A stretch of DNA of 64,000 nt, taken from Kitasatospora sp. NA04385 (lineage in GTDB: Bacteria > Actinomycetota > Actinomycetes > Streptomycetales > Streptomycetaceae). The DNA is taken from positions 2,052,059 to 2,116,058 of the forward strand of contig NZ_CP054919.1 of the NCBI RefSeq assembly GCF_013364235.1. The letters are read 5' to 3'. Below, piece by piece: positions 26,417 to 38,006 of this stretch. The notes below the pieces were generated by a model. The model had not been told where the DNA came from. It did no database searches and saw nothing but the letters and a program-made list of their open reading frames with translations. The number at the start of each line of letters is the position of its first letter. The stretch's first letter is position 1. A program made the position numbers and the translations under genes.

Positions 26417-27355
26417 TCAGCTCTCCTCCGCGATGGTGTCCAGCGCGTGCTGCAGGTCCTCGGGGTAGGAGGAGGTGAACTCGACCCAGCGCCCGTCCTC
26501 CGGGTGCTCGAAGCCCAGCGAGACGGCGTGCAGCCACTGCCGGGTCAGGCCCAGCCGCTTGGCCAGCGTCGGGTCCGCGCCGTAGGTGAGGTCGCCGACG
26601 CAGGGGTGGCGCAGCGCGGACATGTGCACCCGGATCTGGTGGGTGCGGCCGGTCTCCAGCTTGATGTCCAGCAGGGACGCGGCCCGGTACGCCTCGATCA
26701 GGTCGTAGTGCGTGACGGAGGGCTTGCCGTCGCGGGTGACGGCCCACTTCCAGTCGCTGCTGGGGTGCCGGCCGATCGGCGCGTCCACGGTGCCGGAGAG
26801 CGGGTCGGGGTGGCCCTGGACCAGCGCGTTGTACTTCTTCTCGGTGACCCGGTCGTGGAACTGCCGCTTCAGGTCGGTGTAGGCCCGCTCGGACTTGGCG
26901 ACCACCATGATCCCGGAGGTGCCGACGTCGAGCCGGTGCACCACGCCCTGGCGCTCGGCGGCGCCGGAGGTGGAGATCCGGTAGCCGGCCGCGGCCAGGC
27001 CGCCGATCACGGTGGGGCCGGTCCAGCCGGGGCTGGGGTGCGCGGCCACGCCGACCGGCTTGTCGATGACGACGACGTGGTCGTCGTCGTGGATGATCCG
27101 CATGCCCTCGACGGCCTCGGCGACGACCTGCACCGGCGCGGCCGGGGCCGGGATCTCGACCTCCAGCCAGGACCCGGCGGTGACCCGGTCCGACTTCCCG
27201 GCGGCCGCGCCGTCCAGGGTGACCTTGCCCTCGGCGGCGAGTTCGGCGGCCTTGGTGCGGGAGAACCCGAACATCCGGGCCAGGGCGGCGTCCAGCCGCT
27301 CGCCCTCCAGGCCGTCGGGTACGGGGAGGCTACGGGTCTGCGCTGCGATGCTCAC
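26417..27355 (-). CDS. RluA/RluD-family pseudouridine synthase
   Basis: A 312-residue RNA-modifying enzyme. An S4 RNA-binding domain (about 15-65: [21 protein letters not shown]) precedes the catalytic domain, whose [15 protein letters not shown] carries catalytic Asp133. [21 protein letters not shown] is the second family motif. The closest role is 23S rRNA pseudouridylation by RluD, but the exact site is unknown. The GTG start at 27355 fits family N-termini. In many streptomycetes lspA lies just upstream; here two other genes lie between. Confidence 0.93.
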   Translation of the reverse strand: MSIAAQTRSLPVPDGLEGERLDAALARMFGFSRTKAAELAAEGKVTLDGAAAGKSDRVTAGSWLEVEIPAPAAPVQVVAEAVEGMRIIHDDDHVVVIDKPVGVAAHPSPGWTGPTVIGGLAAAGYRISTSGAAERQGVVHRLDVGTSGIMVVAKSERAYTDLKRQFHDRVTEKKYNALVQGHPDPLSGTVDAPIGRHPSSDWKWAVTRDGKPSVTHYDLIEAYRAASLLDIKLETGRTHQIRVHMSALRHPCVGDLTYGADPTLAKRLGLTRQWLHAVSLGFEHPEDGRWVEFTSSYPEDLQHALDTIAEES

Positions 27356-27419
27356 CCACCCGAGTATGCCCGACCCGCACCGGCCCCCCGCCCCACCGGG
27401 GGCCGCCCCCGGGCCCGCC

Positions 27420-27530
27420 GCACCCCGCCCCGGAGCCCCCGCGCCCCGCCCGGAGTCACCCCGCGCCCCGCCGGGAGGGGCCCCCGCACCCCGCCCGGAG
27501 TCGTCCGGTACCCCGCCCCGGGGCCGCCGC
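27420..27530. repeat. Degenerate ~22-bp tandem repeat
   Basis: About five units near GCACCCCGCCCGGAGTC, starting at 27420, 27441, 27463, 27486 and 27508, in the gap between divergent genes. Confidence 0.65.
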
Positions 27531-27540
27531 GGGCACGTCC

Positions 27541-27546
27541 TAGCAT
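27541..27546 (+). promoter_or_regulatory. Possible -10 of the glutamate-synthase-like gene
   Basis: TAGCAT about 70 bases before the ATG, with no good -35 in the repeat DNA upstream. Confidence 0.3.
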
Positions 27547-27614
27547 CGGAGCCGCACCACCACTGACGGCCCGGTCGACGGGGACGGGGCCGGAGCCGAG
27601 GGGGGACCAAGCCC

Positions 27615-29132
27615 ATGAAGGCCCGCACGATAGGCGCCGCCGCCGCTGCCGCAGTGGCCGCGCTCGCGGCCCGCGACCTGCTGCAGAAGCGGCACGCGCT
27701 GCTGCGCAACTTCCCGGTGGCCGGGCACGCCCGGTACCTGCTGGAGCGGATCGGCCCGGAGCTGCGGCAGTACATCGTGACCTCCAACGAGGAGGAGCGC
27801 CCGTTCAGCCGCGACCAGCGCAGCTGGATCTACGCCTCCGCGAAGGAGGAGAACAACTACTTCGGCTTCGGCACCGAGGTCGACGTCGCGCACGTCCAGG
27901 GCCACGCCTACCTGAAGCAGCGCACCTTCGCCGGCCCGCTGCCGGACGCGCACGACCCGCAGGCCCCGCTGCCCTCCGCCAAGGTGCTGGGCGGCCCGCG
28001 CGGGCGGGCGAAGGCGTTCCGCCCGGGCAGCGTGGTCAACGTCTCCGCGATGAGCTTCGGCTCGCTCTCCGGCGCCGCGATCACCGCCCTGAACGAGGGC
28101 GCGGCGCAGGCCGGCGCGCTGCACAACACCGGCGAGGGCGGCCTGTCCCCGTACCACCGCAAGGGCGGCGGCGAGCTGGTGCTGCAACTGGGCACCTCGT
28201 ACTTCGGGTGCCGGAACGAGGACGGCGGATTCGACCTGGCCCGGCTCAGGGAGGTGGTGGCCTCCGCCCCGGTCCGGGCGATCGAGATCAAGCTCTCCCA
28301 GGGCGCCAAGCCGGGCCTGGGCGGCATGCTGCCGGGCGCGAAGGTGACGCCGGAGATCGCCGCCATCCGCGGCATCCCGGTCGGGAAGGACTGCGCCTCG
28401 CCGTCCCGGCACAGCGCGTTCGGCGACACCGACTCGATGCTGGACTTCGTCGAGCTGCTGGCCGCCGAGACCGGCCTGCCGGTCGGGATCAAGAGCGCGG
28501 TGGGCGAGCTGGGCTTCTGGCGGGAGCTGGCGTCGATGATGGCGCGCGGCGACCGGGGCGTGGACTTCGTGACCGTCGACGGCGGCGAGGGCGGCACCGG
28601 CGCGGCGCCGCGGATCTTCGCCGACTCGGTGTCGCTGCCGTTCCGGATGGGCTTCTCCCGGGTCTACGGCACCTTCGCCGAGCTGGGCCTGACCGACCGG
28701 CTGACCTTCATCGGCTCCGGCAAGCTCGGCCTGCCGGAGAACGCCGCGGTGGCCTTCGCACTCGGCGCCGACCTGGTCAACGTGGCGCGCGAGGCGATGC
28801 TGTCGATCGGCTGCATCCAGGCCCAGAAGTGCCACACCGACCGCTGCCCCACCGGCATCGCCACCCAGGACCCGTGGCTGGCCCGCGGCATCGACCCGGC
28901 GTCGAAGGCCACCCGGGCCGCGCACTACCTGCGCACCCTGCGCCGGGAGCTGACCAAGGTCTCCTCCGCCGTCGGCGTCGCCCACCCCGCGCTGATCACC
29001 CCCGAGGACATCGAGGTCCTGAACGGCGACTACGAGGCCCGCACGCTGGCCTCGGTCTACGGTTACAAGGACGGCTGGGGGCGGCTCGGCCCGGAGCTCG
29101 CCGAGGAGATCACCCGGCTGCTCACCGCCTGA
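27615..29132 (+). CDS. FMN-binding glutamate synthase family protein
   Basis: A 505-residue protein related to the FMN/synthase domain of glutamate synthase but without the amidotransferase domain. Residues 1-20 are a hydrophobic Ala-rich segment that may anchor it. [23 protein letters not shown] and GEGGLSPYH belong to the barrel. [15 protein letters not shown] binds FMN phosphate. [18 protein letters not shown] holds the three Cys of the 3Fe-4S cluster. Its electron donor and product are unknown; no GltD or archaeal-type partner gene is next to it. It interrupts the common lspA-pseudouridine synthase neighbourhood, on the opposite strand. Confidence 0.9.
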   Translation: MKARTIGAAAAAAVAALAARDLLQKRHALLRNFPVAGHARYLLERIGPELRQYIVTSNEEERPFSRDQRSWIYASAKEENNYFGFGTEVDVAHVQGHAYLKQRTFAGPLPDAHDPQAPLPSAKVLGGPRGRAKAFRPGSVVNVSAMSFGSLSGAAITALNEGAAQAGALHNTGEGGLSPYHRKGGGELVLQLGTSYFGCRNEDGGFDLARLREVVASAPVRAIEIKLSQGAKPGLGGMLPGAKVTPEIAAIRGIPVGKDCASPSRHSAFGDTDSMLDFVELLAAETGLPVGIKSAVGELGFWRELASMMARGDRGVDFVTVDGGEGGTGAAPRIFADSVSLPFRMGFSRVYGTFAELGLTDRLTFIGSGKLGLPENAAVAFALGADLVNVAREAMLSIGCIQAQKCHTDRCPTGIATQDPWLARGIDPASKATRAAHYLRTLRRELTKVSSAVGVAHPALITPEDIEVLNGDYEARTLASVYGYKDGWGRLGPELAEEITRLLTA

Positions 29133-29170
29133 CCCTCACCGCCTGACGCTCAGTGCCTGACCCTCACCGC
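29123..29170. repeat. Three 14-bp units spanning two convergent stop codons
   Basis: Three units, 14 bp each, close to CACCGCCTGACCCT, with part of a fourth. The first holds the stop of the glutamate-synthase-like gene. The stop of the opposite gene starts at the last base of the third. Confidence 0.7.
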
Positions 29171-30069
29171 CGCAGCAGGACGACGCCGGTCGCCGCCGTC
29201 GCCGCGAGCAGCACCAGCACGATGACGTGCACCGCCAGGTCCCACCCCCACGAGCGCCGGTCGGCCGCCGGGTCCAGCGTGAACCCGGCCGGGTCCCCGG
29301 GCGGGTGGTGCACCGTCACCTCGCGCCCGCGCGCCCGGGCCGGGTCGGCGAGGTGCGCGGTGCAGTGCGCGGTGACGGCGGTGCCGTCCCGGGTGGTGAA
29401 CGCGAGGACGGGCGTGAGGGTGGTGAGGGTCGAACCGTCGTCCTCGTCCACCCGGACGTCCCGGAACACGGCGACGATCCGCCCCGGCACCGCGTCCGTC
29501 CCGGCCAGCCGGGCCCGCTTCGCCCGCCGGTCCCGGACGGCCCCGGGCAGGTACCAGAGCCCGAGCAGCGCCCACGGCCCGGCGGTGCCGACCAGCGCCC
29601 ACGGCCAGGCCCAGCGGACGGCGGCCAGCGCCACCAGGCCCGCGTAGAGCGCGAACAGCGCGCCGGCCGGCCCGGCCAGGCCCCGGGCGGGCCGCTCGGG
29701 GGCGTTGGCGAACCGGTGCTCCTGCGGCCGCCCGCGCGGGTGGCTGACCCCGATCTCCCGGCCCACCCACACCGCGGTGAGCGTCTCGCCGCGCCCGTCG
29801 TCACCCTCGACGACCACCTCCCGGCCCGAGGCCGGGTCCCGGTAGACGACGGTCACCGGGATGCCGCCGATCCGCGAGCCGCCGTCCCGCACCGGGCCGA
29901 CCGCCCGGATCCGCCCGGCCAGCCGGACCGTCCGCTGCGCCTCGGTCACGCCGGCCAGCGAGCGGACCGCCCCGACCAGCGCCACCGCGCCCCACGCCGC
30001 GCACCACAGCAGCAAGACCCCGTCCCACCCCACGCGCCCTCCCCGGCCCGCCGTCCCGTTCCCCGACAC
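29164..30069 (-). CDS. DUF3592 domain membrane protein
   Basis: A 301-residue membrane protein with two DUF3592-like halves. A first helix (about 15-38) is followed by a beta domain with TVRLAGRIRAVGPVRDG and VTVVYRDPASGREVVVEG. Paired helices follow at about 130-175 (ALFALYAGLVALAAVRWAW and WALVGTAGPWALLGLWYLPG). A second beta domain (VPGRIVAVFRDVRVDEDDG) and a final helix (LAVHVIVLVLLAATAATGVVLL) end the chain. The family is common in actinobacteria and of unknown function. No informative neighbour. Confidence 0.78.
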   Translation of the reverse strand: MSGNGTAGRGGRVGWDGVLLLWCAAWGAVALVGAVRSLAGVTEAQRTVRLAGRIRAVGPVRDGGSRIGGIPVTVVYRDPASGREVVVEGDDGRGETLTAVWVGREIGVSHPRGRPQEHRFANAPERPARGLAGPAGALFALYAGLVALAAVRWAWPWALVGTAGPWALLGLWYLPGAVRDRRAKRARLAGTDAVPGRIVAVFRDVRVDEDDGSTLTTLTPVLAFTTRDGTAVTAHCTAHLADPARARGREVTVHHPPGDPAGFTLDPAADRRSWGWDLAVHVIVLVLLAATAATGVVLLRR

Positions 30070-30129
30070 TGTGCCCAGCGGGGCGCCCCCGACACACCGG
30101 CGCCCGCCGGAACGCCCCCGACACGCGGA

Positions 30130-30160
30130 TGCCCGCCGGACCTCGACGGTCCGGCGGGCA
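30130..30160 (-). terminator. Hairpin downstream of lspA
   Basis: Perfect 13-base arms (TGCCCGCCGGACC and complement) around TCGAC, 24 bases past the lspA stop. Confidence 0.75.
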
Positions 30161-30184
30161 CCCGGGCGGGAACGTGCGGGGCGG

Positions 30185-30808
30185 TCAGCCCTCGCCGTCG
30201 GGCTCCGCGGCCTTCTCCCCGGCCGGCTCGGCCTTGGCGGCCGGCCCGCCGTGCGTGGTGCCGTCCGGGTTGGAGCCGCGGAAGGAGAGCAGGACGACCA
30301 GGATGCCGCCGCAGACGATCGCCGAGTCGGCGAGGTTGAAGACCGCGAAGTGCTGGACCGAGATGAAGTCGACCACGTGCCCGCGCAGCACCGAGGGGGC
30401 GCGGAACAGCCGGTCGGTGAGGTTGCCGAGCGCGCCGCCGAGCAGCAGGCCGAGGGCGATCGCCCAGGGCAGGCTGTACAGGCGGCGGGCGATCCGCCAG
30501 ATCACCACGATGACGCCGGCGGCGATCGCGGTGAACAGCAGCGTCATGGCCTGGCCCATGCCGAACGCGGCGCCGGGGTTGCGGATCACCTGGAAGGTCA
30601 TCCAGTCGCCGATCACCCCGATCGGGCTGCTCCGGCCCTCCAGCCTGGCGACGACCAGCAGCTTGGAGCCGAGGTCGATCAGGTAGGCGAGCAGCGCGAC
30701 GGCCAGCAGCACGCTGATCCGTCGGCGGCGGACCACGGCGCGGCCGCCCTCGGCGGCCGTCGCTCCGGCGTCCTGCGGCCGGTCCGCTCCGGGGGCCGGG
30801 TCGGTCAC
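30185..30808 (-). CDS. lspA: Lipoprotein signal peptidase (signal peptidase II)
   Basis: An aspartic peptidase of the inner membrane that removes signal peptides from diacylated prolipoproteins. Four helices are visible: [55 protein letters not shown] and [18 protein letters not shown]. The catalytic Asp residues lie in [11 protein letters not shown] and FNLADSAI. The start is uncertain. The listed GTG (30808) gives 207 residues. Similarity to streptomycete homologues seems to extend upstream (AERIISTPG), but no ATG, GTG or TTG is available there. The C-terminal tail is long and charged. Confidence 0.9.
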   Translation of the reverse strand: MTDPAPGADRPQDAGATAAEGGRAVVRRRRISVLLAVALLAYLIDLGSKLLVVARLEGRSSPIGVIGDWMTFQVIRNPGAAFGMGQAMTLLFTAIAAGVIVVIWRIARRLYSLPWAIALGLLLGGALGNLTDRLFRAPSVLRGHVVDFISVQHFAVFNLADSAIVCGGILVVLLSFRGSNPDGTTHGGPAAKAEPAGEKAAEPDGEG

Positions 30809-31025
30809 CGGCTCACCCGCCCCGGCGGGAGGGGCGGTGGGGACGGCGTCGTCCTGGGTCTGGTGGGAACCTGGCGTGCTGATGATCCGCTCCGCTGCCG
30901 TGTGGAATGCGCCGGGTGGAATGCCGGTCGACGTGCTTGGGGACGAGGGTACGGCACCGCCCGCCCCGTTGGCCGCCGCGGCCGGGATTGTCCGGCCGCG
31001 GACGCCGTTCGACCGGCACTCCCGG

Positions 31026-31604
31026 TCAGCGGCGTTCCTGCTTGGCCTTGCAGCTGACGCAGAGCGTGGCGCGCGGGAAGGCCTGCAGGCGGGCCTTGCC
31101 GACGGGCTGGCCGCAGGACTCGCAGCGGCCGAAGGCGGTGCCCTCCAGGCGGGCCAGGGCGCGCTCGGTCTGGGCGAGGCTGTCACGGGCGTTGTTGGCG
31201 AGCGACAGCTCGCTCTCCCGGTTGATGTTCTTGGTGCCGGCGTCGACCTGGTCGTCGCCCGCGCCGTCGTTGGAGTCCCGCATCAGGCCGGCGATGGCGG
31301 CCTCGGAGGCCTCGATCTCGGCGCGCAGCCGGACGATGTCGGAGGCCAGCTCGTCGTGGAGTTCGGCGACCTCCTCGGCCGTCCACGGGTCCTCCCCGGG
31401 GCGGACGGGCAGCTCGGCCGGGTCGACCGACTCGGCGCCGCCGCGGGCCCCGCTGCCGGCCGGCACGTGGTTGCGGCTGCTCGCCGCGGTGTGTCCGGCG
31501 GTGCCGGTCTTTCGCCGCGCAGTACTCACGGTCCCCTCCCCTGGGTCGCCCGCCACGGCCTCGCGCGACCTCTTGGTCACGGTTCCTGTCGCCTTCTCCG
31601 CCAT
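31026..31604 (-). CDS. TraR/DksA-family zinc-finger protein
   Basis: A 192-residue protein. A basic, low-complexity N-terminal 65 residues precede a coiled coil (about 75-125, [21 protein letters not shown]). A C4 zinc finger follows in [15 protein letters not shown] and TLCVSCK. DksA proteins enter the RNA polymerase secondary channel and modulate the ppGpp response, but the actinobacterial members are divergent. The ATG at 31604 was chosen because GAGG lies nine bases upstream; the ATG five codons earlier has no such site. It is upstream of lspA on the same strand. Confidence 0.88.
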   Translation of the reverse strand: MAEKATGTVTKRSREAVAGDPGEGTVSTARRKTGTAGHTAASSRNHVPAGSGARGGAESVDPAELPVRPGEDPWTAEEVAELHDELASDIVRLRAEIEASEAAIAGLMRDSNDGAGDDQVDAGTKNINRESELSLANNARDSLAQTERALARLEGTAFGRCESCGQPVGKARLQAFPRATLCVSCKAKQERR

Positions 31605-31837
31605 GGCTTTCGACCTCATTCACGAATGATCAGAAGCGTCGGTTCCCGACGATCTTGCCGGTCCCGGAACGATAAACCCCATCGAATCAGGCCACAACGG
31701 GACATACCGAAGCACCTGGCCGATCCCACCCGCGCAGCCGCCGCCGGGTCCGCGCTGCACAAGTTGTGCCCAGATCGCCCCCGGCTAACCACTCCGGCCC
31801 CGGCTCGCGGGTGCGCGAAACGGCTTGCGGGGGCCGA

Positions 31838-31843
31838 TACACT
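31838..31843 (+). promoter_or_regulatory. Candidate -10 of the ileS T-box transcript
   Basis: TACACT lies just before the first recognisable T-box bases, predicting a start near 31850. No strong -35. The bases from 31605 to 31837 otherwise hold nothing I can name. Confidence 0.35.
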
Positions 31844-31849
31844 GGGCCC

Positions 31850-32105
31850 TGCAAGGCGCAGATGGGACGAGTACCGACGTACGCAGCCAGGAGCGACCCG
31901 GGGGCGGTGTGAGCCCGGGGGTGTGCGCGGCGGGAAGATCACCCCGGAGCCGCCGGAAGAACGGCCCGGTCCAGGGCCCAGTAGAACCGGCCGCAAACCC
32001 AAAGAGAGGGCCGCAGCGCGCGCGGTCAAGGAGGGTGGTACCGCGGGGCGGCTCGCCGTCTCGTCCCTCCGTCGGAGCCAGTCCACGCATCCGCCGGAGG
32101 TAGAC
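31850..32105 (+). promoter_or_regulatory. T-box riboswitch controlling ileS
   Basis: A tRNA-sensing leader. The T-box core reads AGGGTGGTACCGCGG (32032-32046). A stem I region with GACGAGTACCGACG, GGAGCGACC and GGTGTGAGC elements lies at about 31867-31915. An ATC at 31938-31940 is a plausible isoleucine specifier codon. The T-box is followed by a GC-rich stem and then the GGAGG of ileS at 32096. Actinobacterial ileS T-boxes act mainly on translation by freeing the ribosome-binding site, and the layout here fits that mode. Confidence 0.9.
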
Positions 32106-32111
32106 GCCCCC

Positions 32112-35243
<3,132 letters not shown>

Positions 35244-35253
35244 CCGCTCCGCC

Positions 35254-35303
35254 CCTCCCCGCGCCCCCGGCCGCCGCGAGCGACGGCCGGGGGCGCGGGG
35301 AGG
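35254..35303 (+). terminator. Long hairpin after ileS
   Basis: Perfect 20-base arms starting CCTCCCCGCG around a ten-base loop, ten bases past the ileS stop. Confidence 0.8.
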
Positions 35304-35338
35304 ACGGCGGGAGCTCCCCGTCCGCACCGCGCCGCCGC

Positions 35339-35388
35339 AACCGCGAAGGGCGCCCCCGGCCGCGATGGCCAAGGGCGCCCTTTCGGTT
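35339..35388 (-). terminator. Hairpin after divIVA
   Basis: AACCG and GGGCGCCC arms pair with GGGCGCCC and CGGTT across a 17-base loop, just beyond the divIVA stop. Confidence 0.6.
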
Positions 35389-35404
35389 GCGCGCTGCGGT
35401 CCTG

Positions 35405-36775
35405 CTAGTTGTCGCCGTCCTCGTCGATCAGGAAGCCCCGCATCGGCGCGGGAGCCTGCTGCATCGGCTGCGGCGGCTGCGGACGGACGGCCGCCATCGG
35501 CTGGGTCATGCCCGCCGGGGCCATCGCCCCGTTGCTGCTCGCGGAGCCGCCGCCGAAGGACGGGGCACCGGAGGAGCCGCCGAAGGAGGAGCCGCCGAAC
35601 GACTGGTTCCCGCCGAAGGACGGGGAGGAGCCGAAGGACGGCGCCGGGGAGGACATCGCGCTGGCACCGGCGGGCGCCATCGACGACGCGGCCGGCGGCA
35701 GCGAAGCGGTGGCGGGGATCCGCGGCGGGGCGAGCGAGTCGTCCGCCTGCGACTCCAGCTGGCGCAGCTGGGTCTCCAGGTAGGACTTCAGGCGCGTGCG
35801 GTACTCGCGCTCGAAGGCGCGCAGGTCCTCGACCTTGCGCTCCAGCGTGGCGCGGGCGGACTCCAGCGAGCCCATCGCGACGCGGTGCTTCTCCTGGGCG
35901 TCCCGCTCCAGGGCGTCGGCCTTGGCGCGGGCGTCCCGCTCCAGGCCCTCGGCGCGGCTGCGGGCCTCGCCGACGATCTTGTTGGCCTCGGAGCGGGCCT
36001 CGGAGATGGCCTGGTCCGCGGTCTGCTGGGCGAGCGCCAGGACGCGGGCCGCGCTGTCGCCGCCGGGGGCCTGCTGCTGCATCGGGTTGCCCATCGGGCC
36101 ACCCATCGGCTGGAGCTGCTGACCGCCCATCGGCTGCAGCTGCTGGCCGCCCATGGTCTGGCCCATCTGCTGCTGCATCGGGTTGCCCATCGGCTGCAGC
36201 ATCTGGCCGCCCATCGGCTGGACCAGCTGCTGCTGGCCGCCCATGGTCTGGCCCATCTGCTGCTGCATGGGGTTGCCCATCGGGTTCCCCATGCCCTGCT
36301 GGTTGCCCATGCCCTGCTGGTTGCCCATGCCCTGCTGCGGGCCGGCGGGCAGCTGCGGGGCACCGGAGGGCAGGCCGAGCGGCTGGTTGCCCATGCCCTG
36401 CTGGTTGCCCATGCCCTGCTGGTTCCCCATGCCCTGCTGGGGGCCGGTGAGCTGCTGCGGGCCGCCGAGCTGCTGCGGACCGGGGCCCTGCTGGCCGGGC
36501 ACCGGCGGGCCGGATATGGCGGCGGGGACGGGGGCGCCGGGGCGGCCGCCGTCCTGCGGGGCCTGCTGCTCCTTGCGCATGTTGGCCTGGTTCTGCGCGG
36601 CGGCACGCGTGGCGGCGGCCAGCTTGGCCCGCAGGTCCTCGTTCTCGCGCAGCAGGCGGGTCAGCTCGGCTTCGACCTCGTCGAGGAAGGCATCGACCTC
36701 GTCCTCGTCATAGCCTTCGCGCAGCCGGACGGTCGTGAACTGCTTGTTCCGAACGTCCTCGGGGGTCAATGGCAT
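35405..36775 (-). CDS. divIVA: DivIVA polar-growth protein
   Basis: A 456-residue coiled-coil protein that marks hyphal tips and recruits the cell-wall machinery. The N-terminal MPLTPEDVRNKQFTTVRLREGYDEDEVDAFLDEVE is the membrane-binding DivIVA head. A first coiled coil covers about 25-60. A Gln/Met/Gly/Pro-rich linker with QQGMGNQ repeats covers about 65-220. A second long coiled coil lies at about 225-330 (AKADALERDAQEKHRVAMGS). A Gly/Ser/Pro tail ends the chain. The long linker is typical of streptomycetes. A GAGGTG box precedes the ATG. Confidence 0.95.
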   Translation of the reverse strand: MPLTPEDVRNKQFTTVRLREGYDEDEVDAFLDEVEAELTRLLRENEDLRAKLAAATRAAAQNQANMRKEQQAPQDGGRPGAPVPAAISGPPVPGQQGPGPQQLGGPQQLTGPQQGMGNQQGMGNQQGMGNQPLGLPSGAPQLPAGPQQGMGNQQGMGNQQGMGNPMGNPMQQQMGQTMGGQQQLVQPMGGQMLQPMGNPMQQQMGQTMGGQQLQPMGGQQLQPMGGPMGNPMQQQAPGGDSAARVLALAQQTADQAISEARSEANKIVGEARSRAEGLERDARAKADALERDAQEKHRVAMGSLESARATLERKVEDLRAFEREYRTRLKSYLETQLRQLESQADDSLAPPRIPATASLPPAASSMAPAGASAMSSPAPSFGSSPSFGGNQSFGGSSFGGSSGAPSFGGGSASSNGAMAPAGMTQPMAAVRPQPPQPMQQAPAPMRGFLIDEDGDN

Positions 36776-36821
36776 CTCTTCACCTCAACGTGATCGTCGG
36801 ACCGGCATCCTGTCGCATCGT

Positions 36822-37112
36822 TCAGAACGACAGGCGCTGCACGAGCGAGATCAGGACATACACAATGATCATCAGTACGAAGAAGGACAGGTCGAGCGCC
36901 ACGCCCCCGAGACGCAACGGCGGGATGAAACGCCGAAGAAGCTTGAGTGGCGGATCTGTGACAGTGTACGTGGCCTCCAGCACCACGACCATGGTCTTCC
37001 CAGGACGCCATGAACGGGCGAACTGGAACACCCAGTCCATGACGAGCCGGAAGAGCAGGATCAGCAGGAACACGGTCAGCACCCAGTAGAGCACCGAACC
37101 GAAGATCCCCAT
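36822..37112 (-). CDS. YggT-family membrane protein
   Basis: A 96-residue protein with two membrane segments, VLYWVLTVFLLILLFRLVMDWVF and LDLSFFVLMIIVYVLISLV. Between them is TYTVTDPPLKLLRRFIPPLR, the family motif. YggT proteins (YlmG in Gram-positives; SepG in Streptomyces) sit in the division cluster and help place or stabilise the division complex or nucleoid. It lies between sepF and divIVA, 46 bases from the latter, in the conserved order. Confidence 0.92.
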   Translation of the reverse strand: MGIFGSVLYWVLTVFLLILLFRLVMDWVFQFARSWRPGKTMVVVLEATYTVTDPPLKLLRRFIPPLRLGGVALDLSFFVLMIIVYVLISLVQRLSF

Positions 37113-37190
37113 CGCGTCTCCCTCTCCCTGGCCGACGTTCCGTCAGTGACGCTCTGTCAACAGACCCACACGTGTGGTCGTGGGTTCGGG

Positions 37191-37811
37191 TCAGCTCTGG
37201 TTGAAGAACCCACCCTCGGCGATCCGAGCCTTGTCCTCCGCCGTGACATCGACGTTAGCAGGCGACAGCAGGAACACCTTCTGCGTCACGCGCTCGATAC
37301 TGCCGTGCAGACCGAAGACCAGTCCAGCGGCGAAGTCTACGAGCCGCTTGGCGTCCGTGTCGTCCATCTCGGTCAAATTCATGATCACGGGGGTGCCGCC
37401 GCGGAACTGTTCCCCGATGGTACGGGCCTCGTTGTAGGTCCTCGGGTGCAGCGTGGTGATGCGGTAGGGCTCTCGTTCGTTGACGACCTTGGGCATGATC
37501 ACCGGGGTGCTCTTCTCCAGGTTGCGGTGGCGCTCGGATGTGATGGACGACACGGGGGCCATCCGCGGCTGCTCCTGCCGGATCGGCACCGCGGCGGGCA
37601 CCGGCTGGGGCGCGATGTGGGCCACGGGCGCCGGCTGCGGGGCGGGTGCGGCGGGGGCGGGGGCCGCGGCCCGGAGGTCCTCGGTCCGGCCGGTGCGGAT
37701 CGGTTCCGGATCCGCGTCGTAGTCGTCGTCGGGGTCGTACCCCTGGCTGTCGTAGGTCTCGTCCTCGACCAGACCGAGATAGACCGCCATCTTGCGCATC
37801 GCGCCGGCCAT
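37191..37811 (-). CDS. sepF: SepF cell-division protein
   Basis: A 206-residue protein that anchors FtsZ to the membrane. [20 protein letters not shown] is the N-terminal amphipathic membrane helix. An acidic and Pro/Ala-rich linker follows (about 20-105). The SepF core (about 110-205) carries [20 protein letters not shown] and [22 protein letters not shown]. The ATG at 37811 was chosen because GGAGGAG lies eight bases upstream and family members begin there, rather than the ATG seven codons earlier. Confidence 0.94.
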   Translation of the reverse strand: MAGAMRKMAVYLGLVEDETYDSQGYDPDDDYDADPEPIRTGRTEDLRAAAPAPAAPAPQPAPVAHIAPQPVPAAVPIRQEQPRMAPVSSITSERHRNLEKSTPVIMPKVVNEREPYRITTLHPRTYNEARTIGEQFRGGTPVIMNLTEMDDTDAKRLVDFAAGLVFGLHGSIERVTQKVFLLSPANVDVTAEDKARIAEGGFFNQS

Positions 37812-37938
37812 GCTGCTGTCTCCTCCGCTCATGCGCCCACCGTGTCGCCCTGCGGATGCCGCGGTCCTCTTACGACCTGTCAGGCCGACGGTCCGTCAGA
37901 CCGCGGAGTGTGCGCTCGGATGCGATCCACGGTTTACC

Positions 37939-37957
37939 AGCAGACTGATCATCTGCT
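37939..37957. promoter_or_regulatory. Inverted repeat in the AT-rich sepF leader
   Basis: AGCAGA and TCTGCT arms separated by CTGATCA lie in an unusually AT-rich 195-base gap between yggS and sepF. A sepF promoter or operator is likely here, but no clear -35/-10 pair is seen. Confidence 0.4.
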
Positions 37958-38006
37958 AGGTTCTGTCCTATTTTGTCCTGCAGTCTGATCTACTTACTCG
38001 GTGACG

